Positions 22,901 through 33,428 of a DNA stretch of 64,000 nt are shown here, piece by piece. The stretch's first letter is position 1; the number at the start of each line of letters is the position of its first letter. The position numbers and the translations under genes are program-made. The notes under the pieces are model-generated. The model did no database searches. It was not told the DNA's origin and saw only the letters and a program-made list of their open reading frames with translations. The DNA is taken from NCBI RefSeq assembly GCF_025766255.1, contig NW_026516804.1:1-64000 (forward strand), read 5' to 3'. Source of the stretch: Zychaea mexicana (lineage: Eukaryota; Mucoromycota; Mucoromycetes; Mucorales; Lichtheimiaceae).

Positions 22901-23142
22901 GTGTTTCAGGAATAACCCGCATTCTTTGCTTGGTGGAACTGAAGCGCGACGTGAAGCTTTCTCAATGGGGTTACCCCATAGGCTCATCACGATCAAATAC
23001 AAAATGGTATGTCATAGAAGCCCAAAACATTCGAAGTTTTGCAGGTACGATCAAATCATCCATTTCAGAAAACGGTCTATATTATGTATATCCTGGATTA
23101 GTCTCTTGTTATGTGAGCCTCGGAGACATTAGAGAACTCTGA
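19915..23142 (+). pseudogene. CACTA TNP2-type transposase (element B), heavily decayed
   Basis: Pieces of the same protein type as element A occur in order, split by short introns, frameshifts and stops. They are: an acidic N-terminal part (about 20040-20330); GEYDITLGLFVDGFVPF...NNTISMTIVHLIVFTLP (about 20825-20940, the Asp motif); MLQVAIIPGPYKPKDIHSFLKP (about 21026-21090); SGDIPAVMDLACHSGHTSYYSCRV (about 21190-21260); FFGLDEMHLIGQNIAH (about 21508, DEMH in place of DPMH); WIDFLSLALPSL (about 21800); an acidic block (about 22370-22640); and a C-terminal piece ending at TGA at 23140-23142. The order and motifs match element A. The copy is older and inactive. Confidence 0.75.
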
Positions 23143-24233
23143 AATCTACAACTGACTACACGTCTACTGTATCTATCCATTTGCCCACAAAAGCATAACA
23201 AAGGTTTGCTCGATTCCCATTATTCACATGTGTTACTCTCTTTATTATTACCTTTAACCACACCCCTTTTCTTTTTCAACTTGCACGCCTTCCCACCACA
23301 AAACGTATTATCTGACTCGTGTCTCTTATATAGTTTAAATTTTCATTATCAAAGACCTAGCTCGTCGAACAGTTCATCTGTGGTCTGGAGTTTTCATATT
23401 GTTTCCTCAGCAGAGATGCTATGTTTTTCGAAATCGTTAGTACCAGTCGAAGGTATTGTTTCTGGCACTGAGGAATCGTCGACAGGAGAGTTTGCTCCAT
23501 ACAAATATGGGAAGGAGGGTGAGTATACTTGAGTGGAGCCAGATCCATTGCTGCAGGTATTTGATGGCGGTTCTCTATATATACAGCTACAAAACTTATT
23601 TACTACAGTGGCAACGAATGACAGCGTGGGATCGCTATTTACTTACCTTTGGTCGCATATAAAACGCGAAAGATCCAAATTAGAATCATAATCACCTCTC
23701 TCATATTCTTTGTTTATGGCGTCCAAAACGTCATTGCAGTGTTCTGCCAAGTTTTGGCGCGGAACGCCACGCGTAGCCTCGAGCAATGCTTTTATTCTAT
23801 TTGGATCCTGAAAGTTAAATAAAGAAGGGACTATGACAACGTTCTTCTTTGCACATACAATAAGCGCTTCCTGTTGTAATGTTGACGCAAAATCCTATTC
23901 ACGTCCAAAACTTGTTCACGGCAAACGCAAGATCGGCTGTTTGTTTCCTTAGTAGTTGTGTGCAAAGAGAACATGGCAGCAGTCAAATGAATAATAAATG
24001 TATGCAGAGCATTTCAACACAACCACTGGTTATTAAACTTAAGCTCACATCAAGAGAGTACTGTTCAATCACAAGAATCCACAAGAATCACAAAAAAAAA
24101 TTGGCGACCCAGAGCAGGCAGTGACAGACATCACAAATTTCTAAGAAATCCATAAGAACCACAAGAACGAGGCCAGCGGGGGGGTCCAAATTCACAAGAA
24201 ATCCACAAAAATTACAAGAATTTTCCTACAGTG
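23143..24233. other. Right arm of CACTA B, non-coding
   Basis: No protein of recognisable family. From about 24050 to the end there are many copies of CACAAGAATC, AAATCCACAAG and similar, the inverted counterparts of motifs near the left end. A poly-G run (GGGGGGG) sits near 24180. Confidence 0.5.
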
Positions 24234-24236
24234 ATG

Positions 24237-24667
24237 AGCATGCATATAGCAGAATTCAGGAGCGCTTGGAAAAAGGCCTGACCATTAATGACGGAAATAC
24301 ATTTCGTATTGATGTTTTGATAGCAATACAATGGTGCCACGAGGCATGGTAAAGTATTCCAGTGTCAACAATTGCAAACTGCTCCAGAAACACGAGGGTA
24401 GTAGACACAGTCATGACTAACAGTACTGACACTGGATTAGAAAATGCAGACGAAGTTGCACTTGGCCAGATCAATGATCATCTAAGCCTCATTTATGGTG
24501 CCGACAACCTTGTGAACTTCACTTTTGATGCAGATCCCACTGAGGAAACTGCAGCTGTTCATTCACTATTGTCCGATGAAGAAATTGTTAGTGCTGTTCT
24601 TAATGAAAAAGTCGCCTGTGGCGACCCTTGGCAAGGCGTTCTATACTTGATACTCCATTGTGTGTAA
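24237..24667 (+). pseudogene. pogo/Tigger-type transposase, C-terminal part
   Basis: Directly after the CACTA B target duplication the frame reads RIQERLEKGLTINDGN, FRIDVLIAIQWCHEAW and SIPVSTIANCSRNTRVVDT. This is the usual C-terminal DDE_1 pattern of pogo/Tigger/jerky transposases (L.AI.W...AW..V...TI.NCWR.T). TAA at 24350-24352 stands where Gln is expected. An acidic C-terminal tail follows and stops at TAA 24665-24667. With 10217-11329 and 16483-16619 it forms one gene split by two insertions. Confidence 0.8.
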
Positions 24668-25009
24668 TTGAACTCAGTATCACTGTCTTTATCATCAATG
24701 TCACGTGCCTCGCTTCGCTCAGCTGAATGAGCCCCCACGCTGCGCTCCAGATATCAGTGCGATGGTAGCATATGTGCTTCTCTCTCCTGCAGCACTTTTT
24801 GCATCGTTCCTTTCGTTTTTTTCACTACATCCCTATTGCAATAATGAGTACCAGAATCGCTCTTAATGAATTTTGTTTTGGTCTTGAAGTCCACTCTTCT
24901 TTAACTAGAATCCATCACAAGTACAACAATTTATAAAGCTATGAGGACTTTATCTCTTGTGGTAAAATTCAACCATATACTATAGTGTTGTCATGGCAAC
25001 GAAAAGCGT
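24668..25009. other. No gene seen
   Basis: Contains a GC-rich patch (TCGCTTCGCTCAGC...CACGCTGCGCTCC, about 24715-24755) that resembles the complement of the 9.88-9.92 kb hairpin region. This may mark the outer zones of the split pogo-type element, but terminal repeats could not be aligned with confidence. Confidence 0.3.
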
Positions 25010-25870
25010 GACAGAGAGACGGACGGCAGACAGACAGCCCAAGTTTGCCTTCGGCGCTTCTATGGCAGCTCGAATAGCACCTCATCAACCAAGGTCATGC
25101 AGCATCTGGTCAATATCCCTCCTATGAAACTCAGAGTGGCTGTTCTTCAAGCGAAATTTCTCAAGCGAAGTCATTGGTTACCTGATGATGCTTTATTATC
25201 CAAGCTCGTCCAGCGACTTTCGGTCGTCTCTACAAGCCGATACCGTCACCTGCAACACACCACATTGTGGCAACGTCTCCCTGCTACAGAGGCGCCATTT
25301 GACAAGAAAGCCTTATCACATGCTATTCACAACCTGTATACTACCGATTTTGAATCTACTCTTCTTGGCCCACGCGCTAAATTGCTCTCTGCTTGTCGTC
25401 CTACACTGGGTGTCGAACCAATCGTTTGGCTCCCGATGCAATACCACCATTGAAGTTGTCTCATACGTTGGCGTCTTGGCTGGATGCCGAATGGTCGTCC
25501 GGAGGCTATCTGCCACAATTGTTCAGATCGCCATCACCTATCTCAGGACCATGTCATCATCTGTCTGCAAGCACATGTGCGTTTACAGGTTCCTCTTGTA
25601 ATCCTGAATCCTATCTCCTTCATACTCAAATCGTTACCAAGAACTCGCCCTCGCAGCACCACCACCAAACGTTATTGGCGCTCTTGTTGGCCCCGACTCA
25701 CCAGCTTACTCCGAGACATCGATCGTTTATGCCACGAAGACAACCTATTCACTGAAGACACTGGTATTGCCACTACCCCATGCAATGACTTTTTGTTGTG
25801 GCTTGATCAAACCAATGCTGATTCACGCCTATCTCTTTCCCCTTCGCCCTCCCTCACACCCTAATTCCCT
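25010..25870 (+). pseudogene. LINE ORF2 C-terminal fragment
   Basis: Two overlapping frames, joined by a shift near 25440-25460, read like the region after RT in fungal LINEs. LRVAVLQAKFLKRSHWLPDDALL and helical segments come first. Then RWRLGWMPNGRPEAICHNCSD with HLSQDHVIICLQAH gives a CxxC...HxxxxC zinc finger of zf-RVT kind. The frame ends at TAA 25862-25864, followed by an A-rich tail (about 25890-25912) typical of LINE 3' ends. This is a 5'-truncated insertion. The family is different from the two long LINEs further right. Confidence 0.65.
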
Positions 25871-25919
25871 GTACTAGTTTTTCAAAACACAAATAAAAAA
25901 AAAAGAAAAAAGATTCCCT

Positions 25920-26839
25920 GTCCCTTGCCGCTTTGTAGCTGCAAGCTCCCGCCCCACTTTTTATCTCTCTTAACCTTTGTGCACTCTTGTAACCCTAGAT
26001 ACTCCCCTTTTTGTTTTCTCTCAAGTTCTTTATCATTTTGCTCTACATTTTCCCCCTCTGGCTCATGGGGTTTTTGTTCACCAGTCATGGCGACTGGGCT
26101 TTAGCAAGTATGCGATTGGCGAAGCGCTTATATAGCCGTTTAATAAAGATTTATAAAGTTTGAACCAGACAGCCCAAGTGATTTCAGAAGGCGATTTCAT
26201 ACTCCGTATAGAACGTTCAAAAATAGCTGATGATGATGTTGTTGACAACGGCAATGAAGATGCTAGCATGACTGTTTCATCTGAACCTGTTACATGAGTA
26301 TATAGTTTGCAAGAATAAACAAGAATGCTAGAAAAAACAATTAGTATTTTAGATGCCCCAGAACAACAAAATATCTGGAATGAGCTCAGAAAAATCTAGG
26401 ATGATCTCTGCAAAAAAGCCAGAACAAACAATTTACAATCACTAATTATTTTTAGTGATAAATCATTTATGTAATAAATATAGACCTTTATATAGAAAAC
26501 TGGAAAGTATCATTGGTTCAATTCTCAGCATCGCCGCTCTTCAGGAGAATGGAAACCACTAGCGGGAAATTGCAGGTTCTGTGTTTTGGGCTGCGAAATG
26601 CAAAATATGAGGAAACTGCAATTATATTTAGTGATGAGCGGAATTCCTCCAAAAAAAGCTACAAAAACTGAGGATCTGTAAAAAGCAGAGGTGCAAAAAA
26701 CAGGGGAGACTTCTGTTGAGCATCGCGCACAGCGTTATTGACCTCTTTATATACTTTTCCATCCTCTTATCACCCCTTTTAATCCGATCTCGCCCCCCTT
26801 CAAAATCGACAAAAGCAGTAAAACCAATTTAACGCTGAC
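25920..26839. other. No gene seen; scattered remnants
   Basis: A short + strand open segment near 26165-26300 (VISEGDFILRIERSKIADDD, ending SSEPVT) reads like the end of a real protein but matches nothing I recognise. The rest is AT-rich and unassigned. Confidence 0.3.
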
Positions 26840-26949
26840 GCGTACCATCCCCCCCTATCACATTGAAATCAGCCGTGCCACCTGAGTCACCTTCCTGTTA
26901 CAGCAGTAAACGTCGTGCACCTGACCTCGTTCTACGAGCATCTCATATT
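26840..26949 (+). pseudogene. 5' part of a LINE ORF1-like gene, interrupted by LTR element
   Basis: An open + frame (TLKSAVPPESPSCYSSKRRA...) runs up to ATATT at 26945-26949. It continues in the same frame after 31119 once the LTR element and one ATATT copy are left out. This shows the LTR element inserted into an existing coding-like sequence. Confidence 0.5.
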
Positions 26950-27413
26950 ATTGTATAGTAAAAATTGAAGACAGGCGATACGGTCTGCCAATATACAGAT
27001 GACGTGTGAGGGACATATAACATATAATACTGAACAATGGGGATGAGACAAATGAGAGGAAAGAGTCTATACCGTGAACGTATCAAGATAATTTCAATAC
27101 AAGCTTTTACGACTTAAGGCAGGATACAAATGATAGAGAGTATATGTGACTATAATAACATCCATGATATCCGTCAATATCAGAGCATCCTTATAACGAT
27201 CGGTGTGGCTTCTTTAACTATTACATTTTGCGCTCGTTCGTACACGAAACGGTTGTCTTAACGGAGACAAAAGAAGAGTAGCGGTGTAAGAGAGCATTGT
27301 TTATTTTAACATACGGGCATAGAATTTATAATGTTACTATCTGTGTGAGAGGTGCATGAATCTCAATGCTATTCGGCCCAGGGACACAAGTCACACTGTG
27401 TCGCGATGCTACA
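26950..27413 (-). repeat. 3' LTR
   Basis: 464 bp. Differs from the 5' LTR by G/T near 26967 and G/A near 27112 in an eye comparison. No strong polypurine tract lies directly inside it; the nearest purine-rich run (CACGGGGGA on the - strand) is about 25-30 bp away. Confidence 0.9.
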
Positions 27414-27567
27414 AAGAGGGCCTTGAATGCTAGCTACGGTCCCCCGTGCTAACATTCATTACAATTGCGTTTCCATTAGCAAGGAGATCATGAACATATG
27501 AAACGAGTGAATAGAACATGATGAGGAAGCTTATACAAAATTGAAAGGAAAGGTACATATAGTAACA

Positions 27568-29376
27568 CTATATGATATTGAACATGAAATTTTCGGGATA
27601 GAAGTAAAAGTTGCACGATATATAATAGAGGGGTACATAAAATATAAGCTTGAAAAGGGTGCCAAGGTTCAGTATAATTGACAGTGCATAATTGGATAGC
27701 AAAAGAATAATAATGTATGGGGAGACAACGTAATATAAATAGTATGGTTCGACGTTCTTCAAAACCCATACCACAGTTCGACTTCGTTCTGCACGTTTGC
27801 TCGCTCTCGACGGGGTTCGGCTCTTGTACAGTTTTAATCGATTGGCGTGGAATATCCCTGGAAGATTTGGATTGATGTCGAAGGGTTTTTCGGTCTTGGT
27901 AGCTGGCTCGGCTCTTGCCATGTTCATTTGTATCAAGTTGTCGTCGGCGATATTGAAATAGACTGATACATCTTTGGTCTGCGGCAATGCCTTATCAGGG
28001 TACCAGGTCAGCTCATGTAGCTGTCGCATCACTTCATCGAGATCATTGGTCGTCGGTTGTTTAGGTAACTGCATCATTTGTCGGGCAACGCCTATAACAT
28101 CGCCAGATTTTACGCCAATCGTTCTTGTCCCCTGTTGGCAATGAATAGGGTCGCCGTGTGATCTGGACCAATTTTTTGAGGGCCAGAGAACGATATTATG
28201 CTGACCATTGGGAGCTGTCTCCAGGACCAAGTGTTCGCCTGTAGCCGCTGTATCGCCATGCAAGTTTATCCTTATCGCCATAACTTCGCCTTTGTCGAGA
28301 ACCAAGTCGCTGTTCAAGGTGACAATTCGGTCTTTGCAGCCGTTGTTTCCATTGTTCTCGAGTGCCATATATGCATATACCGCATCTGTCGAGCTTGCAT
28401 CAGCTTCTTCCGTTACATTGCAACAAGGGCCTGGACCAAAACCCCAGTGAGTTGGTATGACCCATGCTTCTTGTTCAGCTGACTGTCCCGCTTCGTACTT
28501 GGGGAAAGTGATGTGATGCTGATACGGTGTGAAGCTAGCACGCGTGTGGTACAAGAAGTCATGTCCCAAGATCAATGGCGTGCTGGGATTGTCGACGATC
28601 ACAAAGCGATGATGCACCACGAAGCCTTCTTCTAGAGTGATGTCAATGTCGATCGTGCCTACAGGCAACTCCAGACTTCCTCTGCCAAAACGAATAACCC
28701 GATCAGTGGGGCGAATTTAGCTGGTGACCCGTATTTGTTGTACTAAAGCCAGTGGTAGAATTGACACATTCGCACCATAGTCGATGAGTGCTTCTATTTG
28801 TTCGCTGCTGACGATGGCACAGATGGCTTGAAGTGCACGTACTTCTTTGTTCGATGTTGTGTCGTACTTTGGAGACATAGTTGTGTCGTTCACCAACGAC
28901 GTTGTAGAGTCGGTCTTGCGTCGTGGCTGACTCTGAGGAGTCGCTCCCATAGAGCTAAGGGCTTCTTGTCGCAGTACTGGAGCGTAATATAACAACTGAG
29001 GCAAGGGTATCTGTATGTTGGTCTCCCACAATGTTTTTGCGATATCAAATTGACGGATATCTCTATGCTCGTTCATAATCAGAGGAAACTGTTGTGTGGC
29101 TTTGTGCTGTAGTGACGGTGGCGGTTTGCCTCTGGCCTTGGCCTCATCATCAGCACGCTTATAATCCGCTTTGGCGTGTCTGGCCTTTTCTAGGTTTGCT
29201 AACAATTTCTTGTATCTTTCGTCGTTGACGTGTTGTTGCGGTGTGGTTTTATCAGTGTTATGAGCGGGTTGCTGGTTTGTGGTATCCACTTCCATATGGC
29301 TTTCATGCTCCCTTTTGCGACTGCGAGTGTTGGCTGCGGGTGCATCGCCGTCGCCAGCTGCATACACCTTGTATTA
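27568..29376 (-). pseudogene. Retroviral-type aspartic protease region and pol C-terminal remnant
   Basis: This continues the gag frame. A charged linker leads to the protease: EALIDYGANVSILPLALVQQI near 28740-28800 is the active-site region, and TPLILGHDFL near 28555 is the conserved ILG..FL flap-distal motif. The expected DTG/DSG is DYG here, so activity is doubtful. In-frame TAA codons stand at 29374-29376 and 28717-28719, both where Gln is expected. After about 200 further residues of linker, the sequence jumps to NLPGIFHANRLKLYKSRTPSR near 27830-27870. This is the motif that normally ends pol, so RT through integrase have been lost. The remaining codons to 27568 are probably not part of the original protein. 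Confidence 0.75.
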
Positions 29377-29418
29377 GGTTAACAGGATTTGCTGTGGGCT
29401 GGGCCGTTGCACCTGTCT

Positions 29419-30525
29419 TTACAGACGGCCTATGCGAAAATCCGAGATCTGCTCCGGCGGATCATCCTCTCGAGTGGTCAAGACCGCTGCATCATCTCGT
29501 CGCCCGCTGTTTTGGCGCCTTAGACAATGCATGGCACTGTGATCTGAGTACGGACAAGTTAGGCAAGCAGTTCGGCATTGTCTGGCGATATGACCATTCT
29601 TATTGCAGTTATAGCAGCGTGAATGTCTGTATTGGTTAGCAGGAAGGCCTGTCACGTTGGTCTCTGGTCGCCTCAGGATCTCCTTCTGAGCCGGTGCTGT
29701 AATATAGTTTTTCATCAATGCCTCCATCTTGTCAATTGCATTTGCGAGGCTGTTATCGAATTGCTCCTGCAGATCAGCAGCGACCGCACGTTCTGATCGT
29801 TGTGATTTTGACGAGGGCTGCACTACTGCTTGGTTTACAGCAAGCTGAGTGTACGGTTGATGCTGCGAGGTTGTTCCCAACTGTTGTGTTGATGCGACAT
29901 GTGAAAGATTGCCTATGCCGACGGTATAGCGTATCGCTTCCATGTGCCTCTCAGCTGAACGCACTGCTTCTTTCAACGCAGCTATGGTTTGTGGACGTGT
30001 TCCATGCAATAGCTCGCGATATTCCATTCGTAGGCCTTCAATGACGTCTGCAATTTTATCGCTTATTTCCAGCCTTGTGCCGCACCCTTTTTTGTATCGG
30101 CTCGCCATCGCAAGCTTGTTTATTGTGTATTGTAATCCTGATTCCTGCTGCAACTGCACACGCTGGCGGTACTCCCACCGGTACCTCTCCTGCCATCGTG
30201 CTGTTAGGAATTCGTTTTTGAACTGCATGACGAAGCAATCGTTGGTATCATCATCGAATGCGGTTGTTGCTTCTAGTTGAAGATCGTGCTCGAACCAATC
30301 TTTCGCGTGCACTTGCAGTGATAGCCCGGCCATCTCAATGCGTCTTTTATCGGTTTGCCAGTTATTTGCTACGGCAGCTTCCTTAAAGCTTTGGAGAAAC
30401 TTAAGAGGGTCATCCCGATTTGGGTCTCCTGCAAACTTGGGGGCGTCCACGCGTGATGCCTCCACATGCACAATCATTTGCTTTGTTTGTTCAGCTGATG
30501 ATGTATCCCCTTGGATGTCGGACAT
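29419..30525 (-). CDS. Retrotransposon Gag with CCHC zinc knuckle
   Basis: This ORF of 368 codons starts at ATG 30525. Residues about 30-170 match the Retrotrans_gag pattern (FAGDPNRDDPLKFLQSFKEA, DWFEHDL, FKNEFLTARWQERYRWEYRQR). A Gln-rich middle and a zinc knuckle CYNCNKNGHIARQC (near 29565-29605, CX2CX4HX4C) follow, then a second incomplete Cys/His cluster. It forms the particle and binds RNA in the cytoplasm. TAA at 29419-29421 ends it. The frame then continues into the protease region, and the expected residue there is probably Gln, so Gag may originally have been fused to the protease. Confidence 0.85.
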   Translation of the reverse strand: MSDIQGDTSSAEQTKQMIVHVEASRVDAPKFAGDPNRDDPLKFLQSFKEAAVANNWQTDKRRIEMAGLSLQVHAKDWFEHDLQLEATTAFDDDTNDCFVMQFKNEFLTARWQERYRWEYRQRVQLQQESGLQYTINKLAMASRYKKGCGTRLEISDKIADVIEGLRMEYRELLHGTRPQTIAALKEAVRSAERHMEAIRYTVGIGNLSHVASTQQLGTTSQHQPYTQLAVNQAVVQPSSKSQRSERAVAADLQEQFDNSLANAIDKMEALMKNYITAPAQKEILRRPETNVTGLPANQYRHSRCYNCNKNGHIARQCRTACLTCPYSDHSAMHCLRRQNSGRRDDAAVLTTREDDPPEQISDFRIGRL

Positions 30526-30632
30526 ATTTGGGATGGTGATTGCAGACAGAGAGGTGGTATTGCAGTCGATTTTGGTTTTTTTGGTTTTTCGGTGCTGACG
30601 GTGTAGAGGCAGCGTGAGTAGTGCCTGTGCTC

Positions 30633-30645
30633 AGCTTCTCCACCA
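30633..30645 (-). promoter_or_regulatory. Primer-binding site of LTR element
   Basis: On the - strand, four bases after the 5' LTR, the sequence TGGTGGAGAAGC starts with TGG, the complement of the CCA end of a tRNA. It would pair with a tRNA ending GCTTCTCCACCA. The tRNA identity was not determined. Confidence 0.6.
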
Positions 30646-30650
30646 GTTTT

Positions 30651-31114
30651 ATTGTATAGTAAAAATTTAAGACAGGCGATACGGTCTGCCAATATACAGA
30701 TGACGTGTGAGGGACATATAACATATAATACTGAACAATGGGGATGAGACAAATGAGAGGAAAGAGTCTATACCGTGAACGTATCAAGATAATTTCAATA
30801 CAAGCTTTTACAACTTAAGGCAGGATACAAATGATAGAGAGTATATGTGACTATAATAACATCCATGATATCCGTCAATATCAGAGCATCCTTATAACGA
30901 TCGGTGTGGCTTCTTTAACTATTACATTTTGCGCTCGTTCGTACACGAAACGGTTGTCTTAACGGAGACAAAAGAAGAGTAGCGGTGTAAGAGAGCATTG
31001 TTTATTTTAACATACGGGCATAGAATTTATAATGTTACTATCTGTGTGAGAGGTGCATGAATCTCAATGCTATTCGGCCCAGGGACACAAGTCACACTGT
31101 GTCGCGATGCTACA
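30651..31114 (-). repeat. 5' LTR
   Basis: 464 bp, the upstream copy in the element's orientation. Gag starts about 125 bp downstream. It should hold the element's promoter. Confidence 0.9.
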
Positions 31115-32480
31115 ATATTCCCGTTCTAGAAAAAGTAACTCTAGACCATGAGGATCACATGGAGCACGAAACAACATCAATTACTACTATACCAGCAACC
31201 TCGCGCTCTACTCGACGCGCCCAAGAGGACCATGAACATGAACGATCCAGACCCCCCACAAGCGACCGTCACCTAGGTAGGAGCACGCGCCACAGCACAC
31301 CACCACCACCACCAGTGGACCACATACAGGCCATTTACAAAAAGCTTGAAGAACAAGTACAAGAAACCAGCGAACGGTTCCATGCTCAACATGCCCAACT
31401 TTTTAAGTTGCAAGCACAGAACGAGGAGGTACTGGTTGAAAGCCAGGTGGTACGTGCCGAAAACGGCAAGTTGCTCGCATAGCTGCAAGAAATTTTGAAC
31501 AAAAACACAGCTGTCAAGAAAGAACTTGTAGACGCACAAGCATTGATTCGAACCCTGCAGGACGAGAAAGCTGCCACAGCAACTCACTCGCAACAATCAG
31601 CAACTACTAGTAGTGTTGCCGACAGCACCAATGACGACATGGACTTCTGAGACAAACACGAAGGCCTGGCTAAATCAGCCCATGCACCTAGGAGAGTGAT
31701 TCAAACCCTTAGGCTTTCCAAGAATTCTTAAAAAAATTAAGTTTTTCTAGGTTCCACCATAACCTCAATATTTTTAGAACCAAGGTTATGGTAAGCAGAA
31801 TGGTAATGAGCATCTCCTCCTCTAGCTGAGGAATACTTGGACGAAGGCTACTAGTGACATAATCTTTGATGATATACAGAAATTAGTACACGCTTGACAG
31901 ATATATAAATAGTTAACAATTTTATTGTTAGAAAAAAAACTGTAACTATGATTATATCTTCCTAGCCAGGGCGCTCAACCACAGCCCCAGCCAGCCAGCA
32001 AAAAAAGCAACAATCTGTCCTGGGCCGCCGTTGCCCACAAAAACACCAAACAGCGCCGCTCTGTTCGCAACACCATCAAGACCCCAACAGCAGCTATGGT
32101 CACTTGGGCTGGCCGTGGTTTCCATCCCATAAATAATGAAGCTGTTCTGAGATATACATTTGTATATCTCAATAGCCCGTACTGCCAACCACAAAGCAAA
32201 GTGCGCAAATGACTCCGCATCCTCGGTATGACATAGGCCCGCATCTATGACGTGCACTTCCCTACCAAAGGAATCATGGGTCTTATGATCCACCGGTCTT
32301 TCAAACAAGAACTAACCAGATGTCTCCGTAAGGGCGGCATTAGCACTGTTGAGTTCGACCTGACTGTGCCTCCGTTATTAGGGACCTGAAACTAGAAACG
32401 CTTACTGCCACCGAGAAATCTAAGCAGGTGGCTGACATCCATCAGAGACGTATCCTCTGCACATGCTTGTAAATGCCGCA
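31115..32480 (+). pseudogene. LINE ORF1-like gene, remainder
   Basis: Downstream of the LTR element the frame reads PVLEKVTLDHEDHMEH, a Ser/Thr/Arg-rich stretch, a Pro run, then a coiled coil (IQAIYKKLEEQVQETSERF, FKLQAQNEEVLVESQ). TAG at 31480-31482 stands where Gln is expected. After a gap, a second block near 31965-32340 reads SNNLSWAAVAHKNTKQRRSV, a short fold with KGIMGLMIHRSFKQEL, and ends in stops. A coiled coil plus an RRM-like fold is typical of ORF1 of fungal LINEs. No ORF2 follows, so the copy is truncated. The assignment is moderate. Confidence 0.5.
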
Positions 32481-32624
32481 CACACACCTTGGACATACTA
32501 TTGTTACGGTGAATTTGGGGTATTCCAGGTAGTTGCGTAACGGTTTAAGTGTATGTTTTGTTGTGAGCACCAGTAATAATATCGTTTATTACAGACGGGT
32601 TGTGAAGTGATATGAGTGTAAAAT

Positions 32625-32940
32625 AAAGTAGAAATGTGTATAGTTTATGTCCAAGGGTGGAAATGATAGTGAGCTGATGTCTTGATTAAGCTCAGTGAGT
32701 AGAAATGAGGATCAGGGATGTTATGTCTGTCATTAAAGTAGAAATGTGTATGGTTTATGTCCAAGGGTGGAAATGGTAGTGAGCTGATGTCTTGATTAAG
32801 CTCAGTGAGTAGAAATGAGGATTAGGGATGTTACGTCTGTCCAAAATGAATGAGAAATAAGGATCAGGAATGCTACGTCTGTCCAAGTAAATGAGAAATA
32901 AGAGCAGGAATGTTACGTCTGGTCTTAATAGAAGAGTTTA
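32625..32940 (+). repeat. 110-bp tandem repeat plus shorter derivatives
   Basis: Two 110-bp copies start at 32625 and 32735 (AAAGTAGAAATGTGTATRG...GTGAGCTGATGTCTTGATTA), nearly identical by eye. Two shortened copies of the final part (GAGAAATAAGGATCAGGAATG, TACGTCTGTCCAA) follow to about 32920. Confidence 0.8.
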
Positions 32941-33059
32941 TTTAGCTTCAGTTACGAGCAATAAACAATATGTAAGATAAAACAAGCTGTGTTTAGGTCT
33001 TAAGTGATTGAAAACAACACTTGAAAAGTTAAGTCAAAAGTAGGAGGTAAAATTTCAAT

Positions 33060-33390
33060 GTCTTTATTCAAATAAAAATGATGGGGTATTTATATCTTTC
33101 TGGTTATTTAATAATGTCTAAGATAATTCATGCTGCGGTAGTTGTTGTTACTGCGGATGCTGCGGTAATGCTCTTATTCAACAAGCTGTTCATCGAATCT
33201 TTACAAGGTAAAGGGTTCGTTCTATTTGTAGTTGTTCCTTTTGATAATTTGGGGGTGCAAGAGAGTTGTAGAGTTGCTGCAGTTGCTGTGGTAGTTACAT
33301 ATTGTATTCTGATTGCCGCTTGGTGTGTGGTTCTTTTGTATCTTTGGTTTATTTGTTATGGGTGGTTCTCGGGGTAACACACCTCCTCGG
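33060..33390 (-). repeat. Possible LTR/3' region of the split - strand Ty3-type element
   Basis: On the - strand a purine-rich run (GGGCCCGAGGAGG) is followed by TGTGTTACCCCGAGAACC near 33378, which looks like a polypurine tract and an LTR start. AATAAA on the - strand near 33065 could be its poly(A) signal. No second LTR copy was seen, so this stays tentative. Confidence 0.3.
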
Positions 33391-33428
33391 GCCCGGAAAA
33401 AGATGGTCCCACATCGTTTAAATGCTGT

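Larger units (their letters stand above)
16620..24233. mobile_element. CACTA element B, ATG target duplication
   Basis: The left terminus is CACTATAGGAAAATTCTTGT. The complement of the right terminus is CACTGTAGGAAAATTCTTGT, giving 19 of 20 matches. ATG at 16617-16619 and 24234-24236 is the target duplication. Subterminal regions are rich in short copies of TTCTTGTGGATT and its complement, as is typical for CACTA transposase-binding zones. The 7614-bp element carries a decayed TNP2-type transposase (+, 19.9-23.1 kb), a decayed - strand gene (18.8-19.5 kb) and a purine-rich repeat. It sits in the same pogo gene as element A. Confidence 0.9.
26950..31114 (-). mobile_element. Recent LTR retrotransposon with gag-protease only
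   Basis: Two 464-bp direct repeats (26950-27413 and 30651-31114) differ at only two positions by eye. In the element's own orientation they start TGTAGCATC and end ACTATACAAT. ATATT flanks both sides (26945-26949, 31115-31119). A TGG primer-binding site lies just inside the 5' LTR. The body encodes gag and an aspartic protease and ends with the short pol C-terminal motif FHANRLKLY. RT, RNase H and integrase are absent, so it is non-autonomous and must have been copied in trans. The near-identical LTRs imply recent insertion. Confidence 0.9.

Noticed and set aside
28198..30280. Several + strand ORFs of 80-130 codons
   Set aside because: They are antisense to gag-protease and have no family likeness.
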